In this document: piece by piece, positions 45,451-54,905 of the stretch
How the letters are laid out: each line of letters starts with the position of its first letter
Numbering within the stretch: the stretch's first letter is position 1
Source of the DNA: Candidatus Schekmanbacteria bacterium RIFCSPLOWO2_02_FULL_38_14
GTDB taxonomy: Bacteria > Schekmanbacteria > GWA2-38-11
Length of the DNA stretch: 64,000 bases
Assembly (NCBI GenBank): GCA_001790855.1
Contig: MGDH01000016.1
Span: 7,182-71,181 of the forward strand
Reading direction: 5' to 3'
Notes under the pieces: model-generated
The model's input: only the letters and a program-made list of their open reading frames with translations
Told to the model about the DNA's origin: nothing
Database searches by the model: none
Program-made: the position numbers and the translations under genes

Positions 45451-45897
45451 TTATTCTTTGATTCTCTGTCCAACAATCTTTGTTCCCTTATGAAAATTTT
45501 CTATTGTTTGGCGCATTACAGATGGCATATCTAAGAATGAAAGCTGTTCAAACTTAAACACACCTACATCCTGTCCCTCCATCAGTTTATGCTTATTCCA
45601 GACCGAGCTGATATCAGAAACAAAGAACCATGTACGAGTCTTGGCCTTTTCAAAGTTTGAATAGTAATCCGTAAACCACAAAAACCTATATTCTGCAGGT
45701 TTTATAGAAAGTTCCTCTAATACTTCTCTATTTATAGATTGAAGCGGTGTCTCTTCGTTATTTATCACCCCTCCAAAAAGAGACCATTGGCCTGTTGCTG
45801 CTATAGTTGGCTTGTTGTCACGCAATTGCAAAACATAGTTACCAGAGACCAGCAAAATAGCATGAGAACTCTGGATTTCAGGAATGTTCCTATTCAA
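45451..45897 (-). CDS. Nudix hydrolase
   Basis: A 148-aa Nudix protein. The Nudix box Gx5Ex7REVxEEL is exact in GGVINNEETPLQS...NREVLEELSI. The start is TTG at 45897, supported by GGAGG about six bases upstream. Nudix enzymes in O-antigen loci, such as GDP-mannose mannosyl hydrolase, cleave nucleotide sugars; the substrate here is unknown. It lies between the dehydrogenase and a methyltransferase on the same strand. Confidence 0.82.
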   Translation of the reverse strand: MNRNIPEIQSSHAILLVSGNYVLQLRDNKPTIAATGQWSLFGGVINNEETPLQSINREVLEELSIKPAEYRFLWFTDYYSNFEKAKTRTWFFVSDISSVWNKHKLMEGQDVGVFKFEQLSFLDMPSVMRQTIENFHKGTKIVGQRIKE

Positions 45898-45942
45898 ATA
45901 TTCCTCCGAACTTCTACTCTATGCTCTATGCCATTTGCCTTT

Positions 45943-46599
45943 TTAATCCGCTATGAACCACCAATAATCTCCAGTGTATCCCACCTCATCAAATAATTTT
46001 TTCCAGTCATCAACATGCATCATAGTCTCAGCAGTAAGCACCCATTTGAAAAGATTCTCCCGCTCGGTCTCATTTCGCCATGCATCAACAGTAATATAGC
46101 TATTGCCTCTGCAAACACGCTGGATTTCACGAAGTGCCTCTTTAAGGCGCTGAAGAGGAAGGTTATGGATAGAGTTAATGGAGATGACTAAATCAAAGCT
46201 CTTATCAGGATAAGGTAATTTTTCTGCACTCCAGATTTTCAGAAACGGTTTAACTGAAGGCATTGCATTCTCAATAGCATAAGAACTTACATCTATTCCA
46301 GCAACAATACAGCCAGGTATCAACTCTTTGAAGTCATGCAACATAAAGCCTTTTCCACACCCAATATCCAGAATAGCGGCATTCTCAGGCAAATTATAAT
46401 AATCCTTCATACGCTTTACAACAGACTTCCATCTGCCGTCGTATTTATATCCCCCATAACCGCATTTCCGGTCACCATCAAAAAAATCCTTTCCAAACTG
46501 TTTAGCAATGCGGACAATCTCAGGAGTTTTCTCCTGTGCACGCTTATCATAATCCCGTACAGTTTTTGGATGCGTATCAAGCAAATTAATCTCTTTCAT
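45943..46599 (-). CDS. Class I SAM-dependent methyltransferase
   Basis: A 218-aa methyltransferase. Motif I is AAILDIGCGKGFMLHDF near residue 75; motif II-like acidic GIDVSSYAIENA follows; FDLVISINSIHNLPL is motif post-I/IV. Before the core is a longer N-terminal part (YDKRAQEKTPEIVRI, YGGYKYDGRW) that is specific to this subgroup. Which glycan intermediate it methylates is not evident. It is 20 bases downstream of a classical SDR gene. Confidence 0.82.
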   Translation of the reverse strand: MKEINLLDTHPKTVRDYDKRAQEKTPEIVRIAKQFGKDFFDGDRKCGYGGYKYDGRWKSVVKRMKDYYNLPENAAILDIGCGKGFMLHDFKELIPGCIVAGIDVSSYAIENAMPSVKPFLKIWSAEKLPYPDKSFDLVISINSIHNLPLQRLKEALREIQRVCRGNSYITVDAWRNETERENLFKWVLTAETMMHVDDWKKLFDEVGYTGDYWWFIAD

Positions 46600-46619
46600 A
46601 AGATTCCCCTAACTATTAC

Positions 46620-47423
46620 CTATAAAATTGTGTACAATTTGCCACCATTAACATGAAAACATGAGCCAGTTATCCATGACGCTTTATTAGAAGATAGAAA
46701 TGTTACCAATTCAGCCACATCTTTCCCCTCACCAACACGTCCTAAAGGTATCTTAACAGATTCTTCTGTATCTATCTTTACCCTTGCCTCTTCTATCGAG
46801 ATATTGTGGATATCAGCTAATCGTTGGACATTTCTATCCCAAGAATCGCTATGCACTGGTCCAGGACAAACTACATTCACCAGTATATTGTCCTTCACAA
46901 GTTGATTAGACAAATATTTGCTAAGATTTATTACTGCTGCTTTGGTAATTGTATAATGAGGATTATAAGAACCAGGCTGCAACCCTGAAATAGATGAGAT
47001 ATTAATTATTCGTGGTGCAGTAGACTTACGGAGCCAGGGAATTGAATATTGGACAAAGTAAACTATTGTCATAACATTCAGCTCAAAAGCCATTTTCCAA
47101 TCATCATGTTTTAATTCAAAAAAATCTCCAAATTTATCTGTCCCTCCTAAATTATTAATTAGAATATCTATCTGCCCAAATTTTTCAACCACACTATTAA
47201 TTAAATTCTGCACAGATTCAGGTTTCGTTGCTTCTACAGGAATTGCATAAATACTACCACCAGAATCTGCAATTTCTTTTTGCACTGAAAGCAATGACTC
47301 TCTTCCTCTTGCACAAATGACTACATTTACACCTTCTTCAGCAAGAGATTTTGCAATAGCTTTGCCAATACCTTTGCTACCACCTGTGACTATTGCAACA
47401 CGGTCTTTTAAACCTAGCTCCAT
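46620..47423 (-). CDS. Classical SDR oxidoreductase (1)
   Basis: A 267-aa short-chain dehydrogenase. Cofactor loop TGGSKGIGKAIA, NNLGG at beta-4, catalytic Ser in NISSISG and YTITK as the catalytic pair. The start has AAGGAG seven bases upstream. It is one of five classical SDRs in the locus, more than a normal O-antigen locus carries. The preference for NAD or NADP and the substrate are not clear. The 196-base gap upstream holds a possible gene remnant (47465-47581). Confidence 0.85.
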   Translation of the reverse strand: MELGLKDRVAIVTGGSKGIGKAIAKSLAEEGVNVVICARGRESLLSVQKEIADSGGSIYAIPVEATKPESVQNLINSVVEKFGQIDILINNLGGTDKFGDFFELKHDDWKMAFELNVMTIVYFVQYSIPWLRKSTAPRIINISSISGLQPGSYNPHYTITKAAVINLSKYLSNQLVKDNILVNVVCPGPVHSDSWDRNVQRLADIHNISIEEARVKIDTEESVKIPLGRVGEGKDVAELVTFLSSNKASWITGSCFHVNGGKLYTIL

Positions 47424-47619
47424 TCCTTATCTCCTTACCCCTTGTTGGTGGTAAACTCCACATTTCAATATAGTCTGGTTTCTATATTGATTAAGTTCTT
47501 CGATTGTTGCATCCATTGACGTTTGTTATCCCAACGGCTATTTGGTATAAACAATAGTATTTCAACAGAAAAATTATTCATACATAATTTTCTTTTTTGC
47601 TATATCAATTACATTATTC

Positions 47620-48432
47620 TTATTCTTTTTTTTCAAACCGAAAAACAAGGCTGCTTTGTTCCTGCAATGTAAGACCCCCATCAATTATTATACACTGTCC
47701 ATTAATAAAAGATGACTCTGAAGAACAGAGGAATAATACCAAATTTGCAACATCATCAGAACAACCTATATGTCCCGATGGGTGAATAAAATTAACCATT
47801 TCTCTATAGTTCTTATTATTATCTTGGTCATAACGAGCTTTATGTTCATCCCGTACGATAAAGCCAGGCAAAATTGTATTTACACGAACCCCAAATTTGC
47901 CTGTATGCATAGCAAGGTAACGCGTCATTTGCAGCATCCCTGCCTTTGCAATATGATATACAGGTGATTCATGACAAGCTAATAATGCTGCAACGGAACT
48001 AATGTTAATGATATTCCCTCCTCCTTTTTCTGACATAACTCGGCATGCTTCTTGAGAAGCAAAAAATGCTGCTCTCAATGTAACAGATATTCCTTTTTCC
48101 CAAGAATTTTCATCCTCTTCAAAGAAAGATGTGCGCTGTCCTGAACGTGCATTATTTACTAAAATATCCAATTTACCATATCGCTGAACAACTTGTCGTA
48201 CCATATCATAAGGAGCTCCTTTTAGACTTAAATCAACATGAAAAAAACTTGCCGATATTTTTCTGTCAATAAGTTCCATTTCAGTTTTTTTCCCGTTTTC
48301 CAAGTCAATATCGCAAATTGCAACATGTGCACCTTCCTGTCCAAATGCTCGTGCTATATTTTTCCCAATTCCTGTTGCACTACCAGTAATTAGCGCTACT
48401 TTATTTTCAAAACGTTTTTTTCCCATACTCAT
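47620..48432 (-). CDS. Classical SDR oxidoreductase (2)
   Basis: About 270 aa. Cofactor loop TGSATGIGKNIA, NNARSG, catalytic Ser in NISSVAA and YHIAK as the catalytic pair. The frame opens at 48504, but that would add 24 residues of non-SDR text overlapping the upstream gene by 98 bases, so I favour the ATG at 48432 (or 48426). The protein ends with a Phe/Lys-rich tail. It is likely to act on a sugar or polyol intermediate. Confidence 0.82.
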   Translation of the reverse strand: MSMGKKRFENKVALITGSATGIGKNIARAFGQEGAHVAICDIDLENGKKTEMELIDRKISASFFHVDLSLKGAPYDMVRQVVQRYGKLDILVNNARSGQRTSFFEEDENSWEKGISVTLRAAFFASQEACRVMSEKGGGNIINISSVAALLACHESPVYHIAKAGMLQMTRYLAMHTGKFGVRVNTILPGFIVRDEHKARYDQDNNKNYREMVNFIHPSGHIGCSDDVANLVLFLCSSESSFINGQCIIIDGGLTLQEQSSLVFRFEKKE

Positions 48433-49462
48433 TTTTATGTAACTGCAATTTTTCTTGCTTCGTCTCCCAATAATGTTCATTAACATTATTATATAAAAAA
48501 TCAAAATTAGATAAAATGTTCTCCTGAGTCTCTATAGCTCTCAAAACTTTCTGCAATGAAGTTGCAAAAGAATATCTATCTTCCCTCCCCAGTTCTAAAT
48601 GCATTTTTTCAGCATGATGATCCGGATTTTTATAAATAATATATGGGACATCGCTGAATAGTGCCATCTGACAAGGCCCACTTGTCATTCCCATGAAAAT
48701 GCAAGCTGTTTGAATTAAAGCCAAATCCCGAGAAAGGTTGCTTCCAAAATCTCTTGCCAATAATACGTTAGGAATATTGTGTATTCTCTTATCTATTTTT
48801 TCGTTGCCAATAAGGATAAACTTGGCATTATAACGTACATTACAGGTTTCAAAAAAAGCAATCCAGGCATCAAAATTTGCATTACTGCAATTTTGTTCTT
48901 CCGGATTATTTTTCAAATGAATGACTACCGGTATACTTGGAAACACATTGCTTTGCAAAAAATTAATCGCCCAATCTAAAAGTCCTATCCTGCAGGAAAG
49001 GTAGGGTATAAATGAATAATTTTGGAAAAACTTCTGTACAGTAAAGGTATTGTCACAATTATAGTTCAGTATCTCTTGTTCATTCGCTGAAGGCCATAAA
49101 ATATACTCACATGATGCATCAGAAATAAAATTCTGCAAAATTCTAAAAGAATCGCACTGATAATATAAATTTATATTGTCTATATCAAGGAGTGTGGTTA
49201 TTATTATAGATTTATTACAACACTCTTTGCCCAATACTCTAAGCAAACCATCCTTTCCGCATACTTCATTCCCAGATAATATTTTAGATCCATCTCCTAT
49301 AAAACACAAATCAATGTATTCAGCCTTATGAATTAGCTGCTGTATTCTTAGTTCTTCAAGAAAAATCAGCAAACATCCCAAACTGAGTCTATCCCCTCGA
49401 AGATTCCAAACCCCTAAAATTCTTCTTTGCATGTCTGTTTTAACAATCTTATTAGTAATCAT
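48407..49462 (-). CDS. TIGR04372-like putative glycosyltransferase (paralogue B)
   Basis: A 351-aa protein with the same blocks as the gene at 39406: RILGVWNLRGDRLSLGCLL, YSFIPYLSCRIGLLDWAI, NVLLARDFGSNLSRDLALI and FMGMTSGPCQMALFSDVPY. It lacks about 55 residues at the N-terminus of paralogue A; the start may be the ATG at 49432. The late blocks suggest a GT-B-type donor site. Two diverged copies in one locus suggest two successive linkages, or one transfer per parallel repeat-unit branch. Confidence 0.6.
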   Translation of the reverse strand: MITNKIVKTDMQRRILGVWNLRGDRLSLGCLLIFLEELRIQQLIHKAEYIDLCFIGDGSKILSGNEVCGKDGLLRVLGKECCNKSIIITTLLDIDNINLYYQCDSFRILQNFISDASCEYILWPSANEQEILNYNCDNTFTVQKFFQNYSFIPYLSCRIGLLDWAINFLQSNVFPSIPVVIHLKNNPEEQNCSNANFDAWIAFFETCNVRYNAKFILIGNEKIDKRIHNIPNVLLARDFGSNLSRDLALIQTACIFMGMTSGPCQMALFSDVPYIIYKNPDHHAEKMHLELGREDRYSFATSLQKVLRAIETQENILSNFDFLYNNVNEHYWETKQEKLQLHKNEYGKKTF

Positions 49463-49473
49463 CGTGAATGGGG

Positions 49474-50154
49474 CTACCCTTTGTTCCCTACTCCAATAGC
49501 CAATAAATAGTGGGCCATTGGGAAGAATCCAGTATGCACAACTTCATCATTCATAGAAAAAATAAAAACATTTTCAAAAAATGATGCCATTAACTTTTTA
49601 AGACTTTCTCCACTCTTTAAGTTTATGTGACCAATAGCACTTTCTGAAGAAGCATATTGCTGAGAATTAATATTGGGAGTACCAATAATAAAAATGGCAT
49701 CTGGTTTTAATGAATCACTAATATTTGTCATAAACTTTTGCTCAAGATTAGGCGGGATGTGTTCAATAACATCCAAAGCAAAAGCACCATCATATTTTTT
49801 TTTCAATGGTCTTGTCGTAATATCTAAAACCTCATAAGTACAATTCGCTCCATATTCTACTCTTTTGACATTATCTTCAATTACAAGAGGTTCAATATCA
49901 ATACCATGTACACTACCGACAGTTTGCAATACAATAGCAGTTCCCAAAGAATCCCCGCAACCGACCTCTAACACTTCCTCTTTGCCTGCTAATATTTTTG
50001 CACAAAACTTATAACGTGAAAGTAAAAAACACAAATGTCTTGGATCATTTCTCCATATATGACTGGTATATGGTCCTAAGACAACACCACCTTTGTTATA
50101 ATATGTATCAAATTGAATTTGGTTTTGAGGTTCATTGGCTATTCTTCCTGACAT
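49474..50154 (-). CDS. Class I SAM-dependent methyltransferase
   Basis: A 226-aa methyltransferase with motif I EEVLEVGCGDSLGTAIV, GIDIEPLVIEDN, and YDGAFALDVIEHIPP (motif IV), the pattern of Methyltransf_11/23-type enzymes. A later HINLKSGESLKKLM is usual in this group. It lies 10 bases downstream of the second transketolase pair. The acceptor is unknown. Confidence 0.82.
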   Translation of the reverse strand: MSGRIANEPQNQIQFDTYYNKGGVVLGPYTSHIWRNDPRHLCFLLSRYKFCAKILAGKEEVLEVGCGDSLGTAIVLQTVGSVHGIDIEPLVIEDNVKRVEYGANCTYEVLDITTRPLKKKYDGAFALDVIEHIPPNLEQKFMTNISDSLKPDAIFIIGTPNINSQQYASSESAIGHINLKSGESLKKLMASFFENVFIFSMNDEVVHTGFFPMAHYLLAIGVGNKG

Positions 50155-50164
50155 AAAATTTTCC

Positions 50165-51097
50165 TCACATATGTTTTTTAAAATTATTTTGTATAACTCT
50201 TATTATCCCATCTGATGAAAGACCCGCCTGTGAACAGAGTTCCTCGTAAGTGCCATAGTCATGCATAAACGAATCAATGGCAATTGAGCTAAACTGCATA
50301 CCTTTAATATTATAAACTCCCTGTAAAATATCATGCCCCAATCCACCAAAACGATTGTGCTCCTCTACTACAAGAACTTTTTTAGTCTTCTCAACACTTT
50401 CATATATTAATGGTAAGTCCAAAGGCAATATAGTATGAACATAAATTATCTCAACATCCCATCCCTTGCCTGAAAGTTTATTTCTTGCTTCTATAGCATT
50501 TTTAAGCTGTGGCCCTGTAGCAACAAGAGTAATATCTTTTCCTTCAGTAATTTTAATAGCCTTGCCAAATTTTATTAAAAAAGGATCTATTAATTGCTCA
50601 TGCTGAACCTCAGGTATTCTAAACAAGGTTAAATAGCTGTTGTTGTATGTTTGCTTGAAAAGTATATCAAATTCAGCACATGAGCTAGGATATACAACCT
50701 GTGTATTAGGAAGAGATTTAATCAATGCAAAATCATCATAACAATGATGTGTACATCCGAGGTTTGAATAATCAAATGCACTCCCAACTGATATAAGATT
50801 TCCGTTCAGCTTTTGATAACAAAAATCTAACTTAATTTGCTCAAATGATCTCTCAAGAATAAATGGCGCAATTGTATGCACAACAGGATAAAAACCGGTT
50901 TTTGCAAGTCCGGCTGCCATACTGACAATAGTTGGTTCACATATTCCCACATTATAAAATCTGCCGGGGCAAGCTTTTGCAAATGGCTGTAAAATAAAAT
51001 GGCTAATATCACCTATCAAAACTACCAAGTTGGGATCGCTTTGCCCTACTTCCAACATTGTATCTGCAAACTGTTGCCGTATTTTTTTTAGCTTCAA
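50165..51097 (-). CDS. Transketolase-like C-terminal subunit (split transketolase 2, beta part)
   Basis: A 310-aa paralogue of the gene at 29860. The TPP-activating Glu is in YNVGICEPTIVSMAAGLA, and VHTIAPFILERSFEQIKLD, GCTHHCYDDFALI are shared with it almost word for word. The C-terminal domain (VLVVEEHNRFGGLGHDI) is complete. It overlaps the alpha part by four bases. Pair 2 is upstream of a methyltransferase and downstream of a classical SDR, so the neighbours differ from pair 1. Confidence 0.87.
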   Translation of the reverse strand: MKLKKIRQQFADTMLEVGQSDPNLVVLIGDISHFILQPFAKACPGRFYNVGICEPTIVSMAAGLAKTGFYPVVHTIAPFILERSFEQIKLDFCYQKLNGNLISVGSAFDYSNLGCTHHCYDDFALIKSLPNTQVVYPSSCAEFDILFKQTYNNSYLTLFRIPEVQHEQLIDPFLIKFGKAIKITEGKDITLVATGPQLKNAIEARNKLSGKGWDVEIIYVHTILPLDLPLIYESVEKTKKVLVVEEHNRFGGLGHDILQGVYNIKGMQFSSIAIDSFMHDYGTYEELCSQAGLSSDGIIRVIQNNFKKHM

Positions 51098-51867
51098 GAG
51101 AGTGCCTCCATAATTATTTTATATTCATCTTCATTTGGAATCTTGTGGTGCCATATCCCATGCCCTTCAAGCATAGGAACACCCTTTCCCTTAATGGTCT
51201 TTGCAATTATCACGATTGGTGCACCATTAACACAAAAATTTATATTTGATAAGGCAGATTTGATCTCTGCTTCCGAATGCCCATCTATTACAATTGTGGT
51301 CCAGCCAAATGCCTTCCATTTCGAAGGAAAATCATCACGAGGCATTAACTGTGCGGCAGAACCGTTCCAGTCCACCATAACACATAGATTTCCTAACTGA
51401 AGATTATTTGCAACATTAGCAGCTTCCCAAATAGTGCCTTCATGACACTCTCCATCTCCAACAAGAACAAACACTCTGTTAGATTTGCCACGAATACGAA
51501 GTCCTAAAGCAATGCCAACAGCAAAAGAAAAACCGTGGCCAAGAGAACCTGTAGATGCCTCGATTCCCGGAATTTTGGTGCAATCAGGATGCTCACCCAA
51601 TATCCCTCCTGGTTTGCAAAACATATTAAGGTCATCTTCTGTAATAAACCCACAACTTTTAAGGACTACATACAGAGCAAGACACCCATGACCTTTACTT
51701 AAAATAAAATAATCACGATCTTCCCAATCAGGATTTTCAGGATCAAATCTAAGATAGTTTTTGTATAAAATGGCTATTATATCAACAATAGAAAATGCAC
51801 TTGGAATATGACCATCCTTTCCCTTTCTAACCATTTCAACAATCCGTTTGCGATATTCCTCATGCAT
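51094..51867 (-). CDS. Transketolase-like N-terminal subunit (split transketolase 2, alpha part)
   Basis: A 257-aa TPP-binding subunit, paralogue of the gene at 30722. SKGHGCLALYVVL, GSLGHGFSFAVGIALGL and the TPP/Mg site GDGECHEGTIWEA followed by DWNG are intact. Like pair 1 it has no fused C-terminal half; the next gene supplies it. It starts 30 bases downstream of the SDR gene at 51897. Confidence 0.88.
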   Translation of the reverse strand: MHEEYRKRIVEMVRKGKDGHIPSAFSIVDIIAILYKNYLRFDPENPDWEDRDYFILSKGHGCLALYVVLKSCGFITEDDLNMFCKPGGILGEHPDCTKIPGIEASTGSLGHGFSFAVGIALGLRIRGKSNRVFVLVGDGECHEGTIWEAANVANNLQLGNLCVMVDWNGSAAQLMPRDDFPSKWKAFGWTTIVIDGHSEAEIKSALSNINFCVNGAPIVIIAKTIKGKGVPMLEGHGIWHHKIPNEDEYKIIMEALS

Positions 51868-51896
51868 CTATCTTCCCCCTTGCAAGTTTAATTAAG

Positions 51897-52673
51897 CTAT
51901 TGCCCAAAATAACCTCTTCCCTGTCCTCCATCTATAGGAATAATGCTTCCCGTATTAAAAGAAGCTAATTCAGAACAAAGAAATGTGACAAAGTTTCCAA
52001 TTTCTTCAGGTTGACCAAAACGCCCAATGCGCTGCCTTTCAGTCAGAAATTTTTTGACATGTTCAGGATTTTCTTTTAAGGTTATATCCCAATATCCCTT
52101 CTCTGTGAAAACCGCACCTGGAAGCACGGCAGAAACTACGACTCCATCTGGAGCAACGACACCGCCAAAACTTCTTGTATACGCTGTCAAGGCAGCTTTT
52201 ATTGCACAATAAGTTACAGGGCCATGGTTTTCCATCGAAGAAATAGAAGAAATGTGAACTACACGCCCCCACTTCTTTTTTTGCATATTTGGAACAAGAA
52301 GTATGTTTAATTCTACTGCAACTTCAAAATTGAAACGATATATACGTCTCCAATCCTGAATAGAACAAAAAGGATCCTTTATATCAAGTGTACCACCAAG
52401 ATTATGTACCAATATAGATGGCTTTCCAAAGTCCTTATTAAGTATTTTAACAAGTTCTGCAGGACCGGTATCATCGGTCAGGTCAAGTGTTATTCCTAAA
52501 TGTCCCTTAACTTTTCCACCTATTTCATCTATCAAGCTTTCTACATCAGCAGAAGTCCTTGAAACAACGGCAACACGCGATCCTTCCCTTGCAAGACATT
52601 GTGCTATAGCCCGCCCAATACCACGACCTCCGCCAGTTACTAAAGCTAACCGGCCAAAAATTCCTAAATTCAA
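51897..52673 (-). CDS. Classical SDR oxidoreductase (3)
   Basis: A 258-aa short-chain dehydrogenase: TGGGRGIGRAIA cofactor loop, HNLGG at beta-4, catalytic Ser in HISSISS and YCAIK as the catalytic pair. The C-terminus ends PIDGGQGRGYFGQ. It precedes the second split transketolase by 30 bases, and a reduction of the ketose product would be a natural link. Substrate not readable. Confidence 0.85.
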   Translation of the reverse strand: MNLGIFGRLALVTGGGRGIGRAIAQCLAREGSRVAVVSRTSADVESLIDEIGGKVKGHLGITLDLTDDTGPAELVKILNKDFGKPSILVHNLGGTLDIKDPFCSIQDWRRIYRFNFEVAVELNILLVPNMQKKKWGRVVHISSISSMENHGPVTYCAIKAALTAYTRSFGGVVAPDGVVVSAVLPGAVFTEKGYWDITLKENPEHVKKFLTERQRIGRFGQPEEIGNFVTFLCSELASFNTGSIIPIDGGQGRGYFGQ

Positions 52674-52689
52674 AATAATCTCCTTAATA

Positions 52690-53892
52690 TCAAATTATAT
52701 GTAAAGGATAGATAATATGCTTAGGTCTGAATGCAAATAGTTTAGTCATTATAGGTTTAATATTATCAATCGCAGTAACAAAAATAGTTAACCCATTAGT
52801 ATTTTCAATTTTATTTGAATGTTGAACTTGAACCGGAAGGTTAGCATAAAACAAATCATCTTTTTCTTTGTCATCATCAATGACTGCTTTCAAAAACGAA
52901 AGGTCAGTTTTTAAATGATATGCTAAAACCGGAAGCATCAGAGCAGCACCATACCCGTATATATGGGTGTTCTTGAATTCAAATAATATTTTTCTCGTAT
53001 TATCCATTTGGCTGAAAAACAGGTTTCTCTTGCGTTCAATATCTTCTTTTGCAAAAGGGAATTTAAAGCGTTTTTGTTTTGAAGTCTTTTTTCTAAAAGC
53101 AACAATTAAAGCACCCCAATTGTGATAATTTTCAGTAAAACCTATTAACTCAGCTCCGCATTTTTCTAAAAGAACACTGAGCGAGCTTAAACTAAAGTAT
53201 TGTAAATGTTCATGAAAAACCTGATCAAACCTTCCTTTTGTTATCAAAGATTCAAATCCTGGCATTTCAAAAAGGAAAAGTGTATTTGCGGTGGAACAAT
53301 CAATCAGTTTTTTTAAAACAGTTTGAGGGTCAAAAATATGTTCAAGAGTATGCCTGCACACAATTAGATCAGGCTTACAGGGAAGGGCTTTTTCTAAATC
53401 AATGTCTTCAAGTGCCCCTCCTATAACGTGTAAATTTTGGTCATCATTATCTGGTTTTTTTGAAGTCCATATAGGATCAATTCCTATCCTTGTCTTTCCA
53501 AAGGATTTCATTTTATTTAGTAAATATAAATCATTACATCCCACATCAATAATGCACTCAATTTTTTTGTTTGGAATAAGAGTTTTTAAATAATCAAGAA
53601 ATATTTCAGTCCCATGTTGCGCGGTTGTACTTAAAGAAGTTCTGAAAGTATATTTCTGAGAATCATAAAGTATTTCAGGATTAATCTGATTTCGAAGTTG
53701 ACCATGTCCGCATTCCGGACACCATAACAAAGCTTGATCAAACCCTTCTGAAAAATCAGCATGCTTTTTTTTTGAAAACAAACCAGTAATTGGCAATTCC
53801 GGCATACTCATAATCTCAATGAGATTTTCATTATTGCAAACTGCACACCACGATCTTTTACATACAATTATATCTTCATGCTTTATGGACAT
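52690..53892 (-). CDS. Sugar C-methyltransferase (zinc-binding, TylCIII/NovU-like)
   Basis: About 400 aa in three domains. The N-terminal zinc-binding domain has WCAVCNN and WCPECGHGQL. The SAM core has CIIDVGCNDLYLLNKM and FEMPGFESLI. The C-terminal Methyltransf_14-like domain has IYGYGAALMLPVLAYHL. This layout is that of C-methyltransferases acting on NDP-4-keto sugars. I start at the ATG at 53892, which has AAGGAG ten bases upstream; the frame is open to 54096 but that part overlaps the next gene and looks non-family. C-methylation makes a branched sugar. Confidence 0.82.
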   Translation of the reverse strand: MSIKHEDIIVCKRSWCAVCNNENLIEIMSMPELPITGLFSKKKHADFSEGFDQALLWCPECGHGQLRNQINPEILYDSQKYTFRTSLSTTAQHGTEIFLDYLKTLIPNKKIECIIDVGCNDLYLLNKMKSFGKTRIGIDPIWTSKKPDNDDQNLHVIGGALEDIDLEKALPCKPDLIVCRHTLEHIFDPQTVLKKLIDCSTANTLFLFEMPGFESLITKGRFDQVFHEHLQYFSLSSLSVLLEKCGAELIGFTENYHNWGALIVAFRKKTSKQKRFKFPFAKEDIERKRNLFFSQMDNTRKILFEFKNTHIYGYGAALMLPVLAYHLKTDLSFLKAVIDDDKEKDDLFYANLPVQVQHSNKIENTNGLTIFVTAIDNIKPIMTKLFAFRPKHIIYPLHII

Positions 53893-54874
53893 AATCGAGC
53901 GGCTCCTTTTTAATCTGCTCCCAATCATTCTCAACCCATTTGACAACGCCAGCCAAACCCTCTTCCATAGAGATAGTTGGTTTCCATTCAAATTCTTTTC
54001 TCGCTTTACCAGAATCAATAACATAGGCAGCATCCTGCCCAAGCCTCTCAGCAACTGTTTTTGTTGCCTTATTAAAATCGAGTCCCATTTTTTCACAAAT
54101 AATACGCACTACATCCCTTACAGCAATCCCTTGATCCGGAGACAGGTGGTAGATTTCACCTGTTCTTCCTTTTTCCATCGCAGCAAGTTCCCCGATTGAA
54201 ATATCTCTTATATGGATATAAGACTTGACTGCTTTGCCACCACCGTGAAGCTCAATAATCTTTCCTAACTTTAAATAAATTGCTGACCTTGGAATAATTT
54301 TAAATAATTGCTGGTGCGCACCATATACATTGGTAGAACGGATCATTACCATTGGAAATCCAAAGTTCTTCACAAAAGTAAAAAGTGACAAATCCCCTGC
54401 AGCCTTAGATGCTGCATAAGGAGTACTGGAATTTAGCGGAGCGTCTTCTTTTACAATTCCTACGCAGGTGCCATATACTTCAGGAGAAGAAATATGAACA
54501 TACCGTCTAAGAAATTTACGGTCTTTTAAAGCGTGTGCTAATTCAGTAATTGAAACTGCATTTGTTTGAAACCACTGGCCAGGATTTTCCCAACTCGGAG
54601 CTACCTCGCTTTGTGCAGCAAAATTCACTACAAAGTCGGGTTTAAAAGAATCAACCAGATTGATAACCTGAGACATACCTTTATTCAAATCCATCTTATA
54701 AAATTTAAAGTCCGGGTTCTTGCTCTTCTTGTAAGGTAAAAACAAAGCACTTTTCTCCGGTGACCTGCTGATACCTGCAACCGAGTATCCTCCCTTTTCC
54801 AGCAACAAATCTATAAAATCGCTACCCGAAAAAGAGTTACTGCCTATTACTATAACTTTCTGTTTACTTTGCAT
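53876..54874 (-). CDS. GDP-mannose 4,6-dehydratase-like enzyme (2)
   Basis: A 332-aa extended SDR: IVIGSNSFSGSDFIDLL loop, VNFAAQSEVAPSW, SSPEVYG, and YAASK as the catalytic pair. RSTNVYGAHQQLFKIIPRS is the GMD-like region. It would make a 4-keto-6-deoxy NDP-sugar. It precedes the C-methyltransferase gene with a 17-base overlap; dehydratase followed by C-methyltransferase is the classical order for branched deoxysugars. Confidence 0.8.
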   Translation of the reverse strand: MQSKQKVIVIGSNSFSGSDFIDLLLEKGGYSVAGISRSPEKSALFLPYKKSKNPDFKFYKMDLNKGMSQVINLVDSFKPDFVVNFAAQSEVAPSWENPGQWFQTNAVSITELAHALKDRKFLRRYVHISSPEVYGTCVGIVKEDAPLNSSTPYAASKAAGDLSLFTFVKNFGFPMVMIRSTNVYGAHQQLFKIIPRSAIYLKLGKIIELHGGGKAVKSYIHIRDISIGELAAMEKGRTGEIYHLSPDQGIAVRDVVRIICEKMGLDFNKATKTVAERLGQDAAYVIDSGKARKEFEWKPTISMEEGLAGVVKWVENDWEQIKKEPLDYVHKA

Positions 54875-54905
54875 TATTCACCTTGGTACTCTTGAACATT
54901 AGAAG

